Assembly: GCF_000513135.1 (NCBI RefSeq)
Contig: NZ_BAUV01000004.1
Span: 62,001 to 126,000, forward strand
Length of the DNA: 64,000 bases
Reading direction: 5' to 3'
Source of the DNA: Halalkalibacter akibai JCM 9157
GTDB lineage: Bacteria > Bacillota > Bacilli > Bacillales > Bacillaceae_D
Shown here: positions 36,326-44,015 of the stretch, one piece after another
Numbering within the stretch: position 1 is the stretch's first letter
Layout of the letters: each line of letters opens with the position of its first letter
Program-made: the position numbers and the translations under genes
The notes under the pieces: model-generated
Database searches by the model: none
Told to the model about the DNA's origin: nothing
The model's input: only the letters and a program-made list of their open reading frames with translations

Positions 36326-37252
36326 ATGACCTTATATCTTGATGTGATCTGGTTTCTAAATCTTTTAATTGATTATCTACTCATTTCTTTAACAGCTCTA
36401 GTTTTAAAACGTCGTTTTCAACACATTCGTATGATCCTAGCAGCACTTTTTGCATCTTTAATTGTGTTTCTTATGTTTAGTCCTATTTCAGATTTGTTTT
36501 ATCAACCGTGGATGAAATTTCTTTATTCAGCAGGAATCGTATTTATTGCTTTTGGTTATAAACGATTTCGATATTTCATTCAAGGATTACTTATGTTCTA
36601 CTTTGTCGCTTTTATGACTGGTGGTGGATTGTTTGCCCTTCATTTTTTTTGGCAGACTGAGATCACTGTATTAGATGGAATGGTTCAAGCGAATTCAGGA
36701 TACTTTGGAAGTGGAATTAGTTGGGTCTTTGTATTAATTGGTTTTCCGTTAATTTGGTTTTTCTCAAAACATCGATTTGAAGACATTGAAATCAAACAAG
36801 TTCAATATGAATCGCTTGTGGATGTTTTTATTACAATTTCTGGTTACACGATTAGTGTTAGAGGGTTAGTTGATAGTGGAAATCAGTTATCTGACCCATT
36901 GACAAAAAAGCCTGTCATGATCATTGAGGCATCCTTACTTTACCCGCATTTTGGGAAGGAGGTTATTGATCATCTGATAACTTTTCATGAGCATCCAGAA
37001 ATTGAAATAAATTCCGAGCACAAGTTAATTGAAAGAGCTAGCATCATTCCTTATCGGGTTATCGGACAATCTTCACCATTTATTACAGGACTAAAACCAG
37101 ATCATGTTAAAATTCATTATCAAAATCAAGTATTTGAAACAAAAAATGTTTTGCTAGGATTACACGATAAGGAATTATCTCCGGATGGGGCATTTACATG
37201 TATTGTTCATCCAAAGTTAGTACTCGGTGTTTCCACTGATAAGCTAGCATAA
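36326..37252 (+). CDS. spoIIGA: SpoIIGA, pro-SigE processing aspartic protease
   Basis: Membrane protease that cleaves pro-SigE in the mother cell when activated by SpoIIR. The 308-residue product has five membrane segments in the first about 150 residues (starting MTLYLDVIWFLNLLIDYLL), then a cytoplasmic protease domain with the aspartyl motif VDSGNQLSDPLTKKPVMII. The catalytic Asp is residue 183, the same number as in B. subtilis when ATG 36326 is used. ATG 36308 is also in frame but would place the GTGGAGA ribosome site inside the gene. Forms an operon with sigE, 24 bases downstream. Confidence 0.95.
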   Translation: MTLYLDVIWFLNLLIDYLLISLTALVLKRRFQHIRMILAALFASLIVFLMFSPISDLFYQPWMKFLYSAGIVFIAFGYKRFRYFIQGLLMFYFVAFMTGGGLFALHFFWQTEITVLDGMVQANSGYFGSGISWVFVLIGFPLIWFFSKHRFEDIEIKQVQYESLVDVFITISGYTISVRGLVDSGNQLSDPLTKKPVMIIEASLLYPHFGKEVIDHLITFHEHPEIEINSEHKLIERASIIPYRVIGQSSPFITGLKPDHVKIHYQNQVFETKNVLLGLHDKELSPDGAFTCIVHPKLVLGVSTDKLA

Positions 37253-37276
37253 TCCAGTATTTAGGGGGCACACAGC

Positions 37277-37990
37277 ATGTTAAAGCTAAAACTAACCTTA
37301 CTATGGTACAAATTAATGTACCGACTCGGAATGAAGGCAGATGAGATTTACTACATAGGAGGAAGCGAGGCCTTACCACCACCGCTTTCCAAAGAAGAAG
37401 AAGCAGTTTTACTGAAAAAATTACCTTCAGGTGATAAAGCTGTTAGATCGATGTTGATTGAAAGAAACTTACGATTAGTCGTTTACATTGCTAGAAAATT
37501 TGAAAATACAGGAATAAATATTGAAGATTTAATTAGTATTGGTACAATTGGTCTAATTAAAGCAGTTAATACGTTTAATCCTGAAAAGAAAATTAAGCTA
37601 GCAACTTATGCCTCTAGGTGTATTGAAAATGAAATATTGATGTATTTGAGACGTAATAATAAAACGAGGTCTGAAGTCTCTTTCGATGAACCTTTAAATA
37701 TTGACTGGGATGGCAATGAGCTACTTCTCTCCGATGTTTTAGGGACAGAAGAAGATATCATTACAAGAGGGATTGAAGAAAAGGTTGATAGAAGATTATT
37801 AGTAAAAGCACTGCATACATTAAATGATCGAGAGAAACAAATTATGGAATTAAGGTTCGGACTAGCTGGAGATGAAGAAAAAACGCAAAAAGATGTTGCA
37901 GATATGTTAGGTATATCTCAATCCTACATTTCTAGGCTCGAAAAAAGAATTATAAAAAGACTACAAAAAGAATTTAATAAGATGGTATAA
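37277..37990 (+). CDS. sigE: RNA polymerase sigma factor SigE, pro-form
   Basis: Early mother-cell sporulation sigma factor. The 237-residue product opens with the amphipathic pro-sequence [24 protein letters not shown], which tethers it to the membrane until SpoIIGA removes about 27 residues before [14 protein letters not shown]. Region 2 has [17 protein letters not shown] and the core-binding [14 protein letters not shown]; the -10 recognition helix has [22 protein letters not shown]; region 4.2 has [21 protein letters not shown]. All regions are intact. AGGGGGCAC precedes the ATG. sigG follows after 378 bases. Confidence 0.97.
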   Translation: MLKLKLTLLWYKLMYRLGMKADEIYYIGGSEALPPPLSKEEEAVLLKKLPSGDKAVRSMLIERNLRLVVYIARKFENTGINIEDLISIGTIGLIKAVNTFNPEKKIKLATYASRCIENEILMYLRRNNKTRSEVSFDEPLNIDWDGNELLLSDVLGTEEDIITRGIEEKVDRRLLVKALHTLNDREKQIMELRFGLAGDEEKTQKDVADMLGISQSYISRLEKRIIKRLQKEFNKMV

Positions 37991-38030
37991 CGTTAATATA
38001 CTAATACTCTCTTGTAAGTAATATTCATGA

Positions 38031-38072
38031 TGTACACCTTCTATGAGCAAATATACTTACAGAAGGTGTACA
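38031..38072. repeat. Perfect 12-bp inverted repeat between sigE and sigG
   Basis: TGTACACCTTCT (38031-38042) and AGAAGGTGTACA (38061-38072) surround an 18-base loop. No T run follows. It may form a hairpin at the sigE mRNA end or be a protein site. The rest of the 37991-38368 gap holds a terminator and the sigG promoter region. Confidence 0.6.
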
Positions 38073-38127
38073 GTGAGAGAATGCGAACTTACATGGAAAA
38101 GATTTTTTTACGATAAGAGTTGTTTGT

Positions 38128-38170
38128 GAACCCCTTTATGGTTTTCTATTCATAAAGGGGTTCTTTTTTA
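38128..38170 (+). terminator. Terminator after sigE
   Basis: GAACCCCTTTATG pairs with CATAAAGGGGTTC, followed by TTTTTTAT. Confidence 0.9.
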
Positions 38171-38301
38171 TGAATATTTAATGATATCTGAAAACAATTT
38201 AATAGGTCGGGATTTATTCAATAATAAAAAAAATTTTTTAGTCATTTTCGTTGTCATGACGTGGATGAGCTAATTCTGTAATTTGATACCGACAAAGCTC
38301 G

Positions 38302-38331
38302 TGCATATTTTTTCCTGCAGAGGAGATACTT
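38302..38331 (+). promoter_or_regulatory. Candidate SigF/SigG promoter of sigG
   Basis: TGCATA (38302-38307), 17 bp, GATACTT (38325-38331), 38 bases before the sigG start. This resembles forespore-type -35 (TGmATA) and -10 (CATACTA). In B. subtilis sigG is transcribed by SigF and then by SigG itself. Confidence 0.45.
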
Positions 38332-38368
38332 TTCTTAGACATCATCTCCCGCGATAGGAGGGAAAGAA

Positions 38369-39154
38369 TTGACACGAAATAAAGTTGAGATTTGCGGTGT
38401 AGATACCTCAAAGTTACCTGTTCTTAAGAACACTGAAATGCGAGAGTTATTTCAGCGATTGCAAAGTGGTGAAACAAGTGCACGTGAAACGTTAGTGAAT
38501 GGGAATTTACGTCTGGTGCTAAGTGTTATCCAACGTTTTAACAATCGCGGAGAATACGTTGACGATCTATTTCAAGTAGGTTGTATTGGGTTGATGAAGT
38601 CAATTGATAATTTTGATTTAAGTCAGAACGTTAAATTCTCTACATACGCGGTTCCTATGATTATAGGTGAAATCAGGCGTTATTTAAGAGACAATAATCC
38701 GATTCGAGTATCTCGGTCTTTACGAGATATTGCTTACAAGGCTCTTCAAGTTCGAGATCAGATTATGTCAGAAAAAAAGCGTGAGAAAGAGCCTACTGTC
38801 CAAGAGATTGCCAAGGTGTTAGATGTACCGAAAGAGGACGTTGTATTTGCGTTAGACGCGATACAAGATCCTGTATCTCTATTTGAGCCAATCTATAATG
38901 ATGGCGGGGATCCGATTTTCGTCATGGATCAGATCAGTGACGAGCGGAATAAAGATGTCAATTGGGTAGAAGAAATCGCTTTAAAAGAGGCGATGGTAAG
39001 ATTGAATGATCGTGAAAAAATGATTTTGAATATGCGATTCTTTCAAGGGAAAACACAAATGGAAGTAGCCGATGAAATTGGGATTTCGCAAGCTCAAGTA
39101 TCTCGATTAGAGAAAGCAGCTATTCAACAAATGAATAAACACGCTCAAATTTAA
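38369..39154 (+). CDS. sigG: RNA polymerase sigma factor SigG
   Basis: Late forespore sigma factor. The 261-residue product starts MTRNKVEICGVDTSKLPVLKN, near-identical to the B. subtilis protein, including the N-terminal residues that bind the anti-sigma factors. Region 2 has LRLVLSVIQRFNNRGEYVDDLFQVG and FSTYAVPMIIGEIRRYLRDNN, region 3 has RVSRSLRDIAYKAL, and region 4 has EVADEIGISQAQVSRLEKAA. The start codon is TTG, with AGGAGGG at 38357-38363. A terminator follows. Confidence 0.97.
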   Translation: MTRNKVEICGVDTSKLPVLKNTEMRELFQRLQSGETSARETLVNGNLRLVLSVIQRFNNRGEYVDDLFQVGCIGLMKSIDNFDLSQNVKFSTYAVPMIIGEIRRYLRDNNPIRVSRSLRDIAYKALQVRDQIMSEKKREKEPTVQEIAKVLDVPKEDVVFALDAIQDPVSLFEPIYNDGGDPIFVMDQISDERNKDVNWVEEIALKEAMVRLNDREKMILNMRFFQGKTQMEVADEIGISQAQVSRLEKAAIQQMNKHAQI

Positions 39155-39162
39155 AACAGGGC

Positions 39163-39233
39163 AAGAGGATGACTCAGGACGGGTTTTCTACGAGTTAAAG
39201 TATCGTAGAAACTGTTAGAGCATCCTCTTTTTT
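39163..39233 (+). terminator. Terminator of sigG
   Basis: The outer stem AAGAGGATG/CATCCTCTT is followed by TTTT; an inner hairpin TTTCTACGA/TCGTAGAAA sits inside it. Confidence 0.85.
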
Positions 39234-39309
39234 GGGCTTTGTTTCATAAACCTAACACGATCCCGCATATAGTAGAACAGGTAGTATTAATTGGGGTGAG
39301 GTGTTAAAT

Positions 39310-39603
39310 ATGATGAAAATATCTGATCTACAAGTTAAAGACATTGTTAACATGGAAAATGGGAAAAGACTAGGTCAATTAACAGATTTAGATATCAACT
39401 TATCAACAGGCACAATAGAGGCATTAGTGATAAATGCCTCCGGTAAAATGATGGGGCTGTTTGGTAAAGAATCAGAAGAAATTGTTATACCTTGGAAGAA
39501 TATTATTAGAATCGGCTCTGATGTTATTTTAGTAGAGGTTCCTTCAGCATACGAACGAAAACCGATTAATTTCGCGCCACCTTCGACACCTAGAAAGCGA
39601 TGA
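39310..39603 (+). CDS. ylmC: YlmC/YmxH-family PRC-barrel protein
   Basis: A 97-residue protein with a single PRC-barrel domain (MKISDLQVKDIVNMENGKRLGQLTDLDIN, then IVIPWKNIIRIGSDVILVEV). The YlmC/YmxH family is found in spore formers, often beside sporulation genes; the molecular role is unknown. An upstream in-frame GTG (39301) lies in the ribosome site GGTGAGGTG; ATG 39310 or 39313 fits. It follows sigG as in B. subtilis, except that ylmA, the ABC ATPase gene found there, is missing here. Confidence 0.85.
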   Translation: MMKISDLQVKDIVNMENGKRLGQLTDLDINLSTGTIEALVINASGKMMGLFGKESEEIVIPWKNIIRIGSDVILVEVPSAYERKPINFAPPSTPRKR

Positions 39604-39752
39604 TTGCAAAAGAAAGTCGTTTCTTGTATCTATATACCTGTGTTAAAATAGAAGTTGAGTAATTTAATTTACCAACATTCTCCAACCAAACATTAAAGAT
39701 TGCTGATAAAGTGATCTGTAATCAGTTTATAAGTTTTAAATTTTTTGATAAT

Positions 39753-39887
39753 CATTGAGATCGAAAGTGGATTGAAGCGGAAGCCACTTGACTCCTGCGG
39801 GGATAGAGGAAAAGGCAAGTCACCACGGACAAAACGACGTGGGGGCTTGGCAACACCCCTCGGAAAGCAAGTGGTTGAAGCTCAATG
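39753..39887. repeat. Long nested-palindrome intergenic repeat, copy 2
   Basis: A 135-bp element with outer arms CATTGAGA (39753) and GCTCAATG (ending 39887), a second pair AGCGGAAGCCACTTG (39776-39790) with CAAGTGGTTGAAGCT (39868-39882), and an inner hairpin around CCACG.../CGTGG. It shares GACTCCTGCG and the GGAAGCGAAGTG/GGAAAGCAAGTG phrase with copy 1 (5568-5812). The apparent open frame across it is incidental. The rest of the gap (39604-39752) shows only a small GATT...AATC hairpin. Confidence 0.65.
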
Positions 39888-39982
39888 TAATGGGCCTACT
39901 AAGGTGAATATGATTAAACATATAACGAAGTATCGAACAGTCTTTAATAGAACGCCGTAACAAGCAAAGGGGGAATGTGAGG

Positions 39983-40813
39983 ATGGATCCGTTTGTTGAA
40001 ACGAATGAAAGGTATTTGTCTATCCATCAATGGGAAAAGCTGAACCCTGATTTAGTCACTGGGTTCACAACTAGAAATGGTGGACAAAGTACCTTTCCAT
40101 ATCATAGTTTAAATATGGGCTTTCATGTTGGAGACAATGAGAAAGACGTATGGGAGAACAGAAAAAGATTAGCCAAGGATATAAAGGTTCCACTATCCAA
40201 TTGGATAGGTTCTGAGCAGGTTCATGAGGCTACCATTCAAAGAGTAACTAGAACGGATGCCGGAAAAGGAAGCGCAGATTTAAATACTGCTATAAGCGAA
40301 ACCGATGGTCTTTATACATTTGATACAAACTTGCTACTTACAAGTTTGTATGCAGATTGTGTCCCATTATACTTTTTTGCACCAGATGCTGGAGCCGTTG
40401 GACTTGCACATGCTGGTTGGCGCGGAACGGTTAAAGGTATAGCTACAAAAATGGTTCATCAGTGGATTAAAGAAGGCATTTCTCAAGAAGAAATTGAAGT
40501 TGCGATTGGTCCTTCAATCAGTAAAAAGATGTACGAGGTAGATAAAAAAGTAATTAAAGAAATTCAATCCTGCTTACCGAAAAATGTGGATCGCTTGCCC
40601 TATCAGGAATTGTCAAATGAGAAATATTTACTTGATTTACGTGAGGTTAACAAGATATTGCTAATTCAAGAGGGAATTAAACCTTCTAATATTCTTGTAT
40701 CTAACATTTGTACGTCTCTCGATGAGCAAATGTTTTCACACAGAGCGGAAAATGGTAAAACGGGGAGAATGATGAGTTTTATTGGTTTGAGATCGGGTGG
40801 TGCGTTAGAATGA
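39983..40813 (+). CDS. ylmD: YlmD/PgeF-family laccase-domain protein
   Basis: The family was long called polyphenol oxidase; members act as purine nucleoside phosphorylase/adenosine deaminase-type enzymes, and PgeF of E. coli edits mis-made peptidoglycan precursors. The 276-residue product has the zinc site H81 (EQVHE), C126 (ADCVPL) and H143 (AHAGWRGT). ATG 39983 is 9 bases after AAAGGGGG and is preferred over GTG 39977. It overlaps ylmE by 4 bases (ATGA) and heads the ylmD-ylmE-sepF-ylmG-ylmH-divIVA group. Confidence 0.92.
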   Translation: MDPFVETNERYLSIHQWEKLNPDLVTGFTTRNGGQSTFPYHSLNMGFHVGDNEKDVWENRKRLAKDIKVPLSNWIGSEQVHEATIQRVTRTDAGKGSADLNTAISETDGLYTFDTNLLLTSLYADCVPLYFFAPDAGAVGLAHAGWRGTVKGIATKMVHQWIKEGISQEEIEVAIGPSISKKMYEVDKKVIKEIQSCLPKNVDRLPYQELSNEKYLLDLREVNKILLIQEGIKPSNILVSNICTSLDEQMFSHRAENGKTGRMMSFIGLRSGGALE

Positions 40814-41487
40814 CAATTAAACAAAGGCTTGAGCTAATACAAGCTGAAATTAAACATGCTTGTAACAAAGTGGACAGGGACGCTTCTGAAGTTAAAATTA
40901 TTGCTGTGACAAAATACGTTAGTAGTGAAACTACAAAAGCAACTCTAGATTGTGGGTTAATACATATAGGAGAAAATCGAGTCGAGGGTGCGATTGAAAA
41001 GTGGGAAGCCTTTAATGAAAGAGGGATCTGGCATTTCATCGGCTCATTACAAACACGTAAAGCCAAAAAAATTATTAATAAATATGAGTATTTGCATTCT
41101 CTTGACCGACTTTCTTTAGCTGAGGAAGTGGACAAGCGTTTAGAACAAGGTGTGATGAAATGCTTTGTGCAAGTTAATGTATCAGGAGAGGAATCAAAAG
41201 CGGGTGTTGATCCAGAAGACCTACTTCCATTTATTAACGAACTTGCTCAATATAAGAAAATACAAGTAATTGGTTTAATGACGATGGCTCCTTTCTATGA
41301 AGACCCAGAGATGACGCGGCCAGTTTTTAGGAAGTTGAGAGAACTGAGAACGGAAATTCAAGATTTAAAACTTGAACATGCTCCTTGTACAGAATTATCA
41401 ATGGGAATGTCAAATGATTACATCGTTGCTGTTGAAGAAGGAGCAACTTTTATTAGGCTAGGGTCAGCATTAGTAGGAAGAGAATAA
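40810..41487 (+). CDS. ylmE: YlmE, YggS-family PLP homeostasis protein
   Basis: Single-domain pyridoxal-phosphate-binding protein with a TIM-barrel fold like alanine racemase domain 1, involved in vitamin B6 and amino-acid balance and not known to catalyse a reaction. The 225-residue product has KIIAVTKYV, whose Lys36 is the expected PLP lysine, HIGENRVEGAIEKW, WHFIGSLQTRKAK and the phosphate-binding ELSMGMSNDYIVAVEEGATFIRLGSALVG at the end. Translationally coupled to ylmD. Confidence 0.94.
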   Translation: MTIKQRLELIQAEIKHACNKVDRDASEVKIIAVTKYVSSETTKATLDCGLIHIGENRVEGAIEKWEAFNERGIWHFIGSLQTRKAKKIINKYEYLHSLDRLSLAEEVDKRLEQGVMKCFVQVNVSGEESKAGVDPEDLLPFINELAQYKKIQVIGLMTMAPFYEDPEMTRPVFRKLRELRTEIQDLKLEHAPCTELSMGMSNDYIVAVEEGATFIRLGSALVGRE

Positions 41488-41508
41488 AAGTAAGAGAGGA
41501 GAATAAAT

Positions 41509-41955
41509 ATGGGGATGAAGTCTAAATTAAAGCGTTTTTTTGAGTTAGAGGATGAATTTGAGGAAGTTGAAGAATATGATGAACGGTTTGTTAATGAGGA
41601 GATTGAACCAAAGCGAAGATCGCGTAGTCAACAAACTAAACCACAAGCGGCTCCTCAAAATGTGGTCAGCTTACAAAGCGTCCAAAAAGGAACGAAGGTT
41701 ATTCTCCTTGAGCCAACCACGTATGATGAGGCTCAAGAAATTGCAGATCATCTAAAAAATAGAAAAGCGGTCATTATTAATTTACAGCGTATTTCTTATG
41801 ATCAAGCTAAGCGAATAGTCGATTTTTTAAGTGGAACAGTGTATGCTATTGGGGGAGACATTCAAAAAGTTGGTTCGAATATTTTTCTTTGTACACCTGA
41901 TAATGTTGATGTATCAGGAACGATAACTGAAATGATTCAGGAATTTGAAGCATAG
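41509..41955 (+). CDS. sepF: Cell division protein SepF
   Basis: SepF polymerises into rings, binds the FtsZ tail and anchors it to the membrane, overlapping in function with FtsA. The 148-residue product has an N-terminal amphipathic membrane-binding helix ([15 protein letters not shown]), an acidic then basic glutamine-rich linker (to about residue 55) and the DUF552 core (about 62-145) with [29 protein letters not shown] and [27 protein letters not shown] precedes ATG 41509; ATG 41515 is an alternative. Confidence 0.95.
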   Translation: MGMKSKLKRFFELEDEFEEVEEYDERFVNEEIEPKRRSRSQQTKPQAAPQNVVSLQSVQKGTKVILLEPTTYDEAQEIADHLKNRKAVIINLQRISYDQAKRIVDFLSGTVYAIGGDIQKVGSNIFLCTPDNVDVSGTITEMIQEFEA

Positions 41956-41978
41956 TATTTGAAGGTGGTGAATGGAAA

Positions 41979-42236
41979 GTGCAAACTATTGGTTTATTAA
42001 TTTATAATGCGTTATATATTTATTCATTTTTTATAATTGGGTATATTTTGATGTCTTGGTTTCCTAATGCTCGTGAGTCCTCAGTGGGACAGTTTATTGG
42101 TAGAATTGTCGAGCCGTACCTCGAGCCATTTAGAAAATTTGTTCCCCCACTTGGAATGATTGACTTATCTCCGATTGTGGCTATTATCGTTTTGAGATTA
42201 GCAAGCACGGGAGTTCGATCCCTTTTCGGTATTTAA
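41979..42236 (+). CDS. ylmG: YlmG, YggT-family membrane protein
   Basis: An 85-residue protein with two membrane segments (about 3-24 and 60-82) and the central YggT signature [34 protein letters not shown]. YggT proteins have been linked to osmotic tolerance in bacteria and to division-related membrane organisation in plastids; the exact function is not known. The GTG start lies about 10 bases after AAGGTGG. Standard position between sepF and ylmH. Confidence 0.9.
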   Translation: MQTIGLLIYNALYIYSFFIIGYILMSWFPNARESSVGQFIGRIVEPYLEPFRKFVPPLGMIDLSPIVAIIVLRLASTGVRSLFGI

Positions 42237-42255
42237 TAGTTAGGAGTGAACGGCG

Positions 42256-43029
42256 ATTAGTATTTACCAGCACTTTCGCGAGGAAGAGCGTACTTTCGTT
42301 GACCAAGTTCTTGAATGGCTCGATGCTGTAAAGGTTCGCCATGATGATCGACTAAGTGACTTCTTAGATCCTAGGCAGCAAGAGATCGTTCGAACAATAA
42401 TAGGACATGATGATGATTTGAGCCTCTCATTTGCGGGAGGCTCTCATTATGCAGAGCGAAGTCGGATGCGTTTAACTCCTCAGTATTTAGAAACAACTAT
42501 AGATGATTTTCAACTAACATTATTTTCGGTTGAGTATCCAACTAAATTTATTACGATCGAGCATCGAGATGTACTTGGGGCTCTAATGAATCTCGGATTA
42601 AAACGTGAGAAATTTGGTGACATTTTTATAAGTGATGATGTTGTACAAATTGTTGTGGCAACGGAAATCGCTGATTATGTAGAAATGAATGTTCAGACAA
42701 TCGGAAAAGCAACCGTTCGTTTGAATCGAATCCCATTATCTGAGCACATTAAGCCTAAAGATGATTGGGAAGAAGGAAAAGCAACCGTTTCTTCGATGCG
42801 CCTTGACGTTGTAATCGCCCAAATGTACAAGCTTTCACGCACAAAAGTCTCTCCTTTAATTGAAAAAGGTTTAGTAAAAGTCAACTGGAAGACTGTAGAT
42901 AGACCTGATTTTATTATCGCTGATGGTGATTACATATCAGTTCGACAATTTGGTCGTGCCAAGGTTATTGGCATAGAAGGAATTACTAAGAAAGATAAAT
43001 ATCGTATACGTTATGGACGAAAACGATAA
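42256..43029 (+). CDS. ylmH: YlmH, S4-domain RNA-binding protein, apparent ATT start codon
   Basis: The first conventional start codon in frame (TTG 42418) would remove 54 conserved residues. The same frame is open back to a TGA at 42247, and reading from ATT 42256 gives SIYQHFREEERTFVDQ, matching the N-terminus of B. subtilis YlmH (SDIYQHFRKEERAF). GGAG at 42243-42246 is 9 bases upstream. The length from there is 257 residues, the same as in B. subtilis. The C-terminal S4 domain (about 180-245, VSSMRLDVVIAQMYKLSRTK) binds RNA. YlmH has been linked to ribosome-associated quality control and rescue of stalled peptidyl-tRNA on 50S subunits, so it may act with rqcH at the far end of the window. 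Confidence 0.9.
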   Translation: MSIYQHFREEERTFVDQVLEWLDAVKVRHDDRLSDFLDPRQQEIVRTIIGHDDDLSLSFAGGSHYAERSRMRLTPQYLETTIDDFQLTLFSVEYPTKFITIEHRDVLGALMNLGLKREKFGDIFISDDVVQIVVATEIADYVEMNVQTIGKATVRLNRIPLSEHIKPKDDWEEGKATVSSMRLDVVIAQMYKLSRTKVSPLIEKGLVKVNWKTVDRPDFIIADGDYISVRQFGRAKVIGIEGITKKDKYRIRYGRKR

Positions 43030-43151
43030 GAAAATCAGAAAAATGAGCAGGAATTTAGTTGTTCTTGTCGAATGGTATATAAATAACAGTGATTTTAGGA
43101 CTCATGAAATCCAAACATAATAACAAATACAACCATATGGAGGTGGCGACC

Positions 43152-43637
43152 ATGCCTTTAACCCCTTTAGATATTCACAACAAGGAATTTACAAGAGGAT
43201 TTCGCGGTTATGACGAAGACGAAGTCAATGAATTTTTAGATCAAGTTATAAAAGACTATGAAGCCGTACTTCGAGAGAAAAAAGAACTCTTCGAACAAGT
43301 ACAAGATTTAGATGAAAAATTAGGTCACTTTAAGAATATTGAAGAGACATTAAATAAATCTATTCTAATTGCTCAAGAGGCAGCTGAAGAAGTAAGAAGT
43401 AATGCTCAGAAAGAAGCTCAGCTTATAGTAAAGGAAGCAGAAAAAAATGCTGATCGTATTATAAATGATGCTCTTTCTAAATCTAGAAAAGTTATGATGG
43501 ATATGGAAGAATTGAAAAAACAAGCCTCCGTTTATAAAATGCGTTTCAAGATGTTAATTGAAGCACAACTCGAAATGCTTCAAACAGATGATTGGAATGA
43601 TGTAACTGAAAAAGAAGAGGTATATGAAGAACGCTAA
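43152..43637 (+). CDS. divIVA: Cell pole and septum protein DivIVA
   Basis: DivIVA recognises negatively curved membrane at the septum and poles, recruits MinJ/MinCD and tethers the chromosome origin in sporulation through RacA. The 161-residue product has the membrane-binding N-terminal domain MPLTPLDIHNKEFTRGFRGYDEDEVNEFL, followed by long coiled coils (about 30-60 and 75-150) including HFKNIEETLNKSILIAQEAAEEV. The longer open frame upstream is not the protein: GGAGGTG at 43139-43145 places the start at ATG 43152. Confidence 0.95.
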   Translation: MPLTPLDIHNKEFTRGFRGYDEDEVNEFLDQVIKDYEAVLREKKELFEQVQDLDEKLGHFKNIEETLNKSILIAQEAAEEVRSNAQKEAQLIVKEAEKNADRIINDALSKSRKVMMDMEELKKQASVYKMRFKMLIEAQLEMLQTDDWNDVTEKEEVYEER

Positions 43638-43656
43638 AACGTTTTTTGTTTTCAGC

Positions 43657-43685
43657 TTGCACTTCTGAACCGGCTGTCATATAAT
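43657..43685 (+). promoter_or_regulatory. SigA promoter of ileS
   Basis: TTGCAC (43657-43662), 17 bp, TATAAT (43680-43685). It lies just before the T-box leader. Confidence 0.75.
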
Positions 43686-43708
43686 GATATTCATTAAAAT
43701 ATGTTGAT

Positions 43709-43945
43709 AAAGACGATGATCAGGGAAGAGTACAATGTATTCAACGTGTTAAGCGATTCAGGGGCGGTGGAAGCCTGAAGACGTTCACATTGGAAAATCA
43801 CCCTTTAGTTTTGCGCTGAAACAAAGTAAGCGGCAACGTTTCATTCACGTTACGAATTTCAAGTGGAAAGGATTAGTCCTTTTCAACAGGGTGGTACCAC
43901 GGGTAAGCTTCTCGTCCCTATTTGGGAGAGGAGTTTTTTTGTGTT
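43709..43945 (+). promoter_or_regulatory. T-box riboswitch of ileS
   Basis: The leader holds the conserved T-box sequence AGGGTGGTACCACG (43888-43901), which pairs with the uncharged tRNA acceptor end. It is followed by the terminator stem CTCGTCCC/GGGAGAG and seven T (43909-43940). Upstream is the Stem I region; an ATC at 43797-43799 in GGAAAATCACC is a likely isoleucine specifier codon, though its place in the specifier loop was judged by eye. Uncharged tRNA(Ile) should favour antitermination and ileS expression. Confidence 0.93.
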
Positions 43946-44015
43946 CTCTGCAATGACCTTTTAAGGAACATGGTTTACATAGTTATCAGCTGAAAGTAAA
44001 TAGGAGGAAGAAAAA

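Noticed and set aside
39745-39960. 71-codon open frame across the intergenic repeat before ylmD
   Set aside because: It lies over the palindromic repeat copy 2, has no ribosome site and no protein-like composition; a by-product of the GC-richer repeat.
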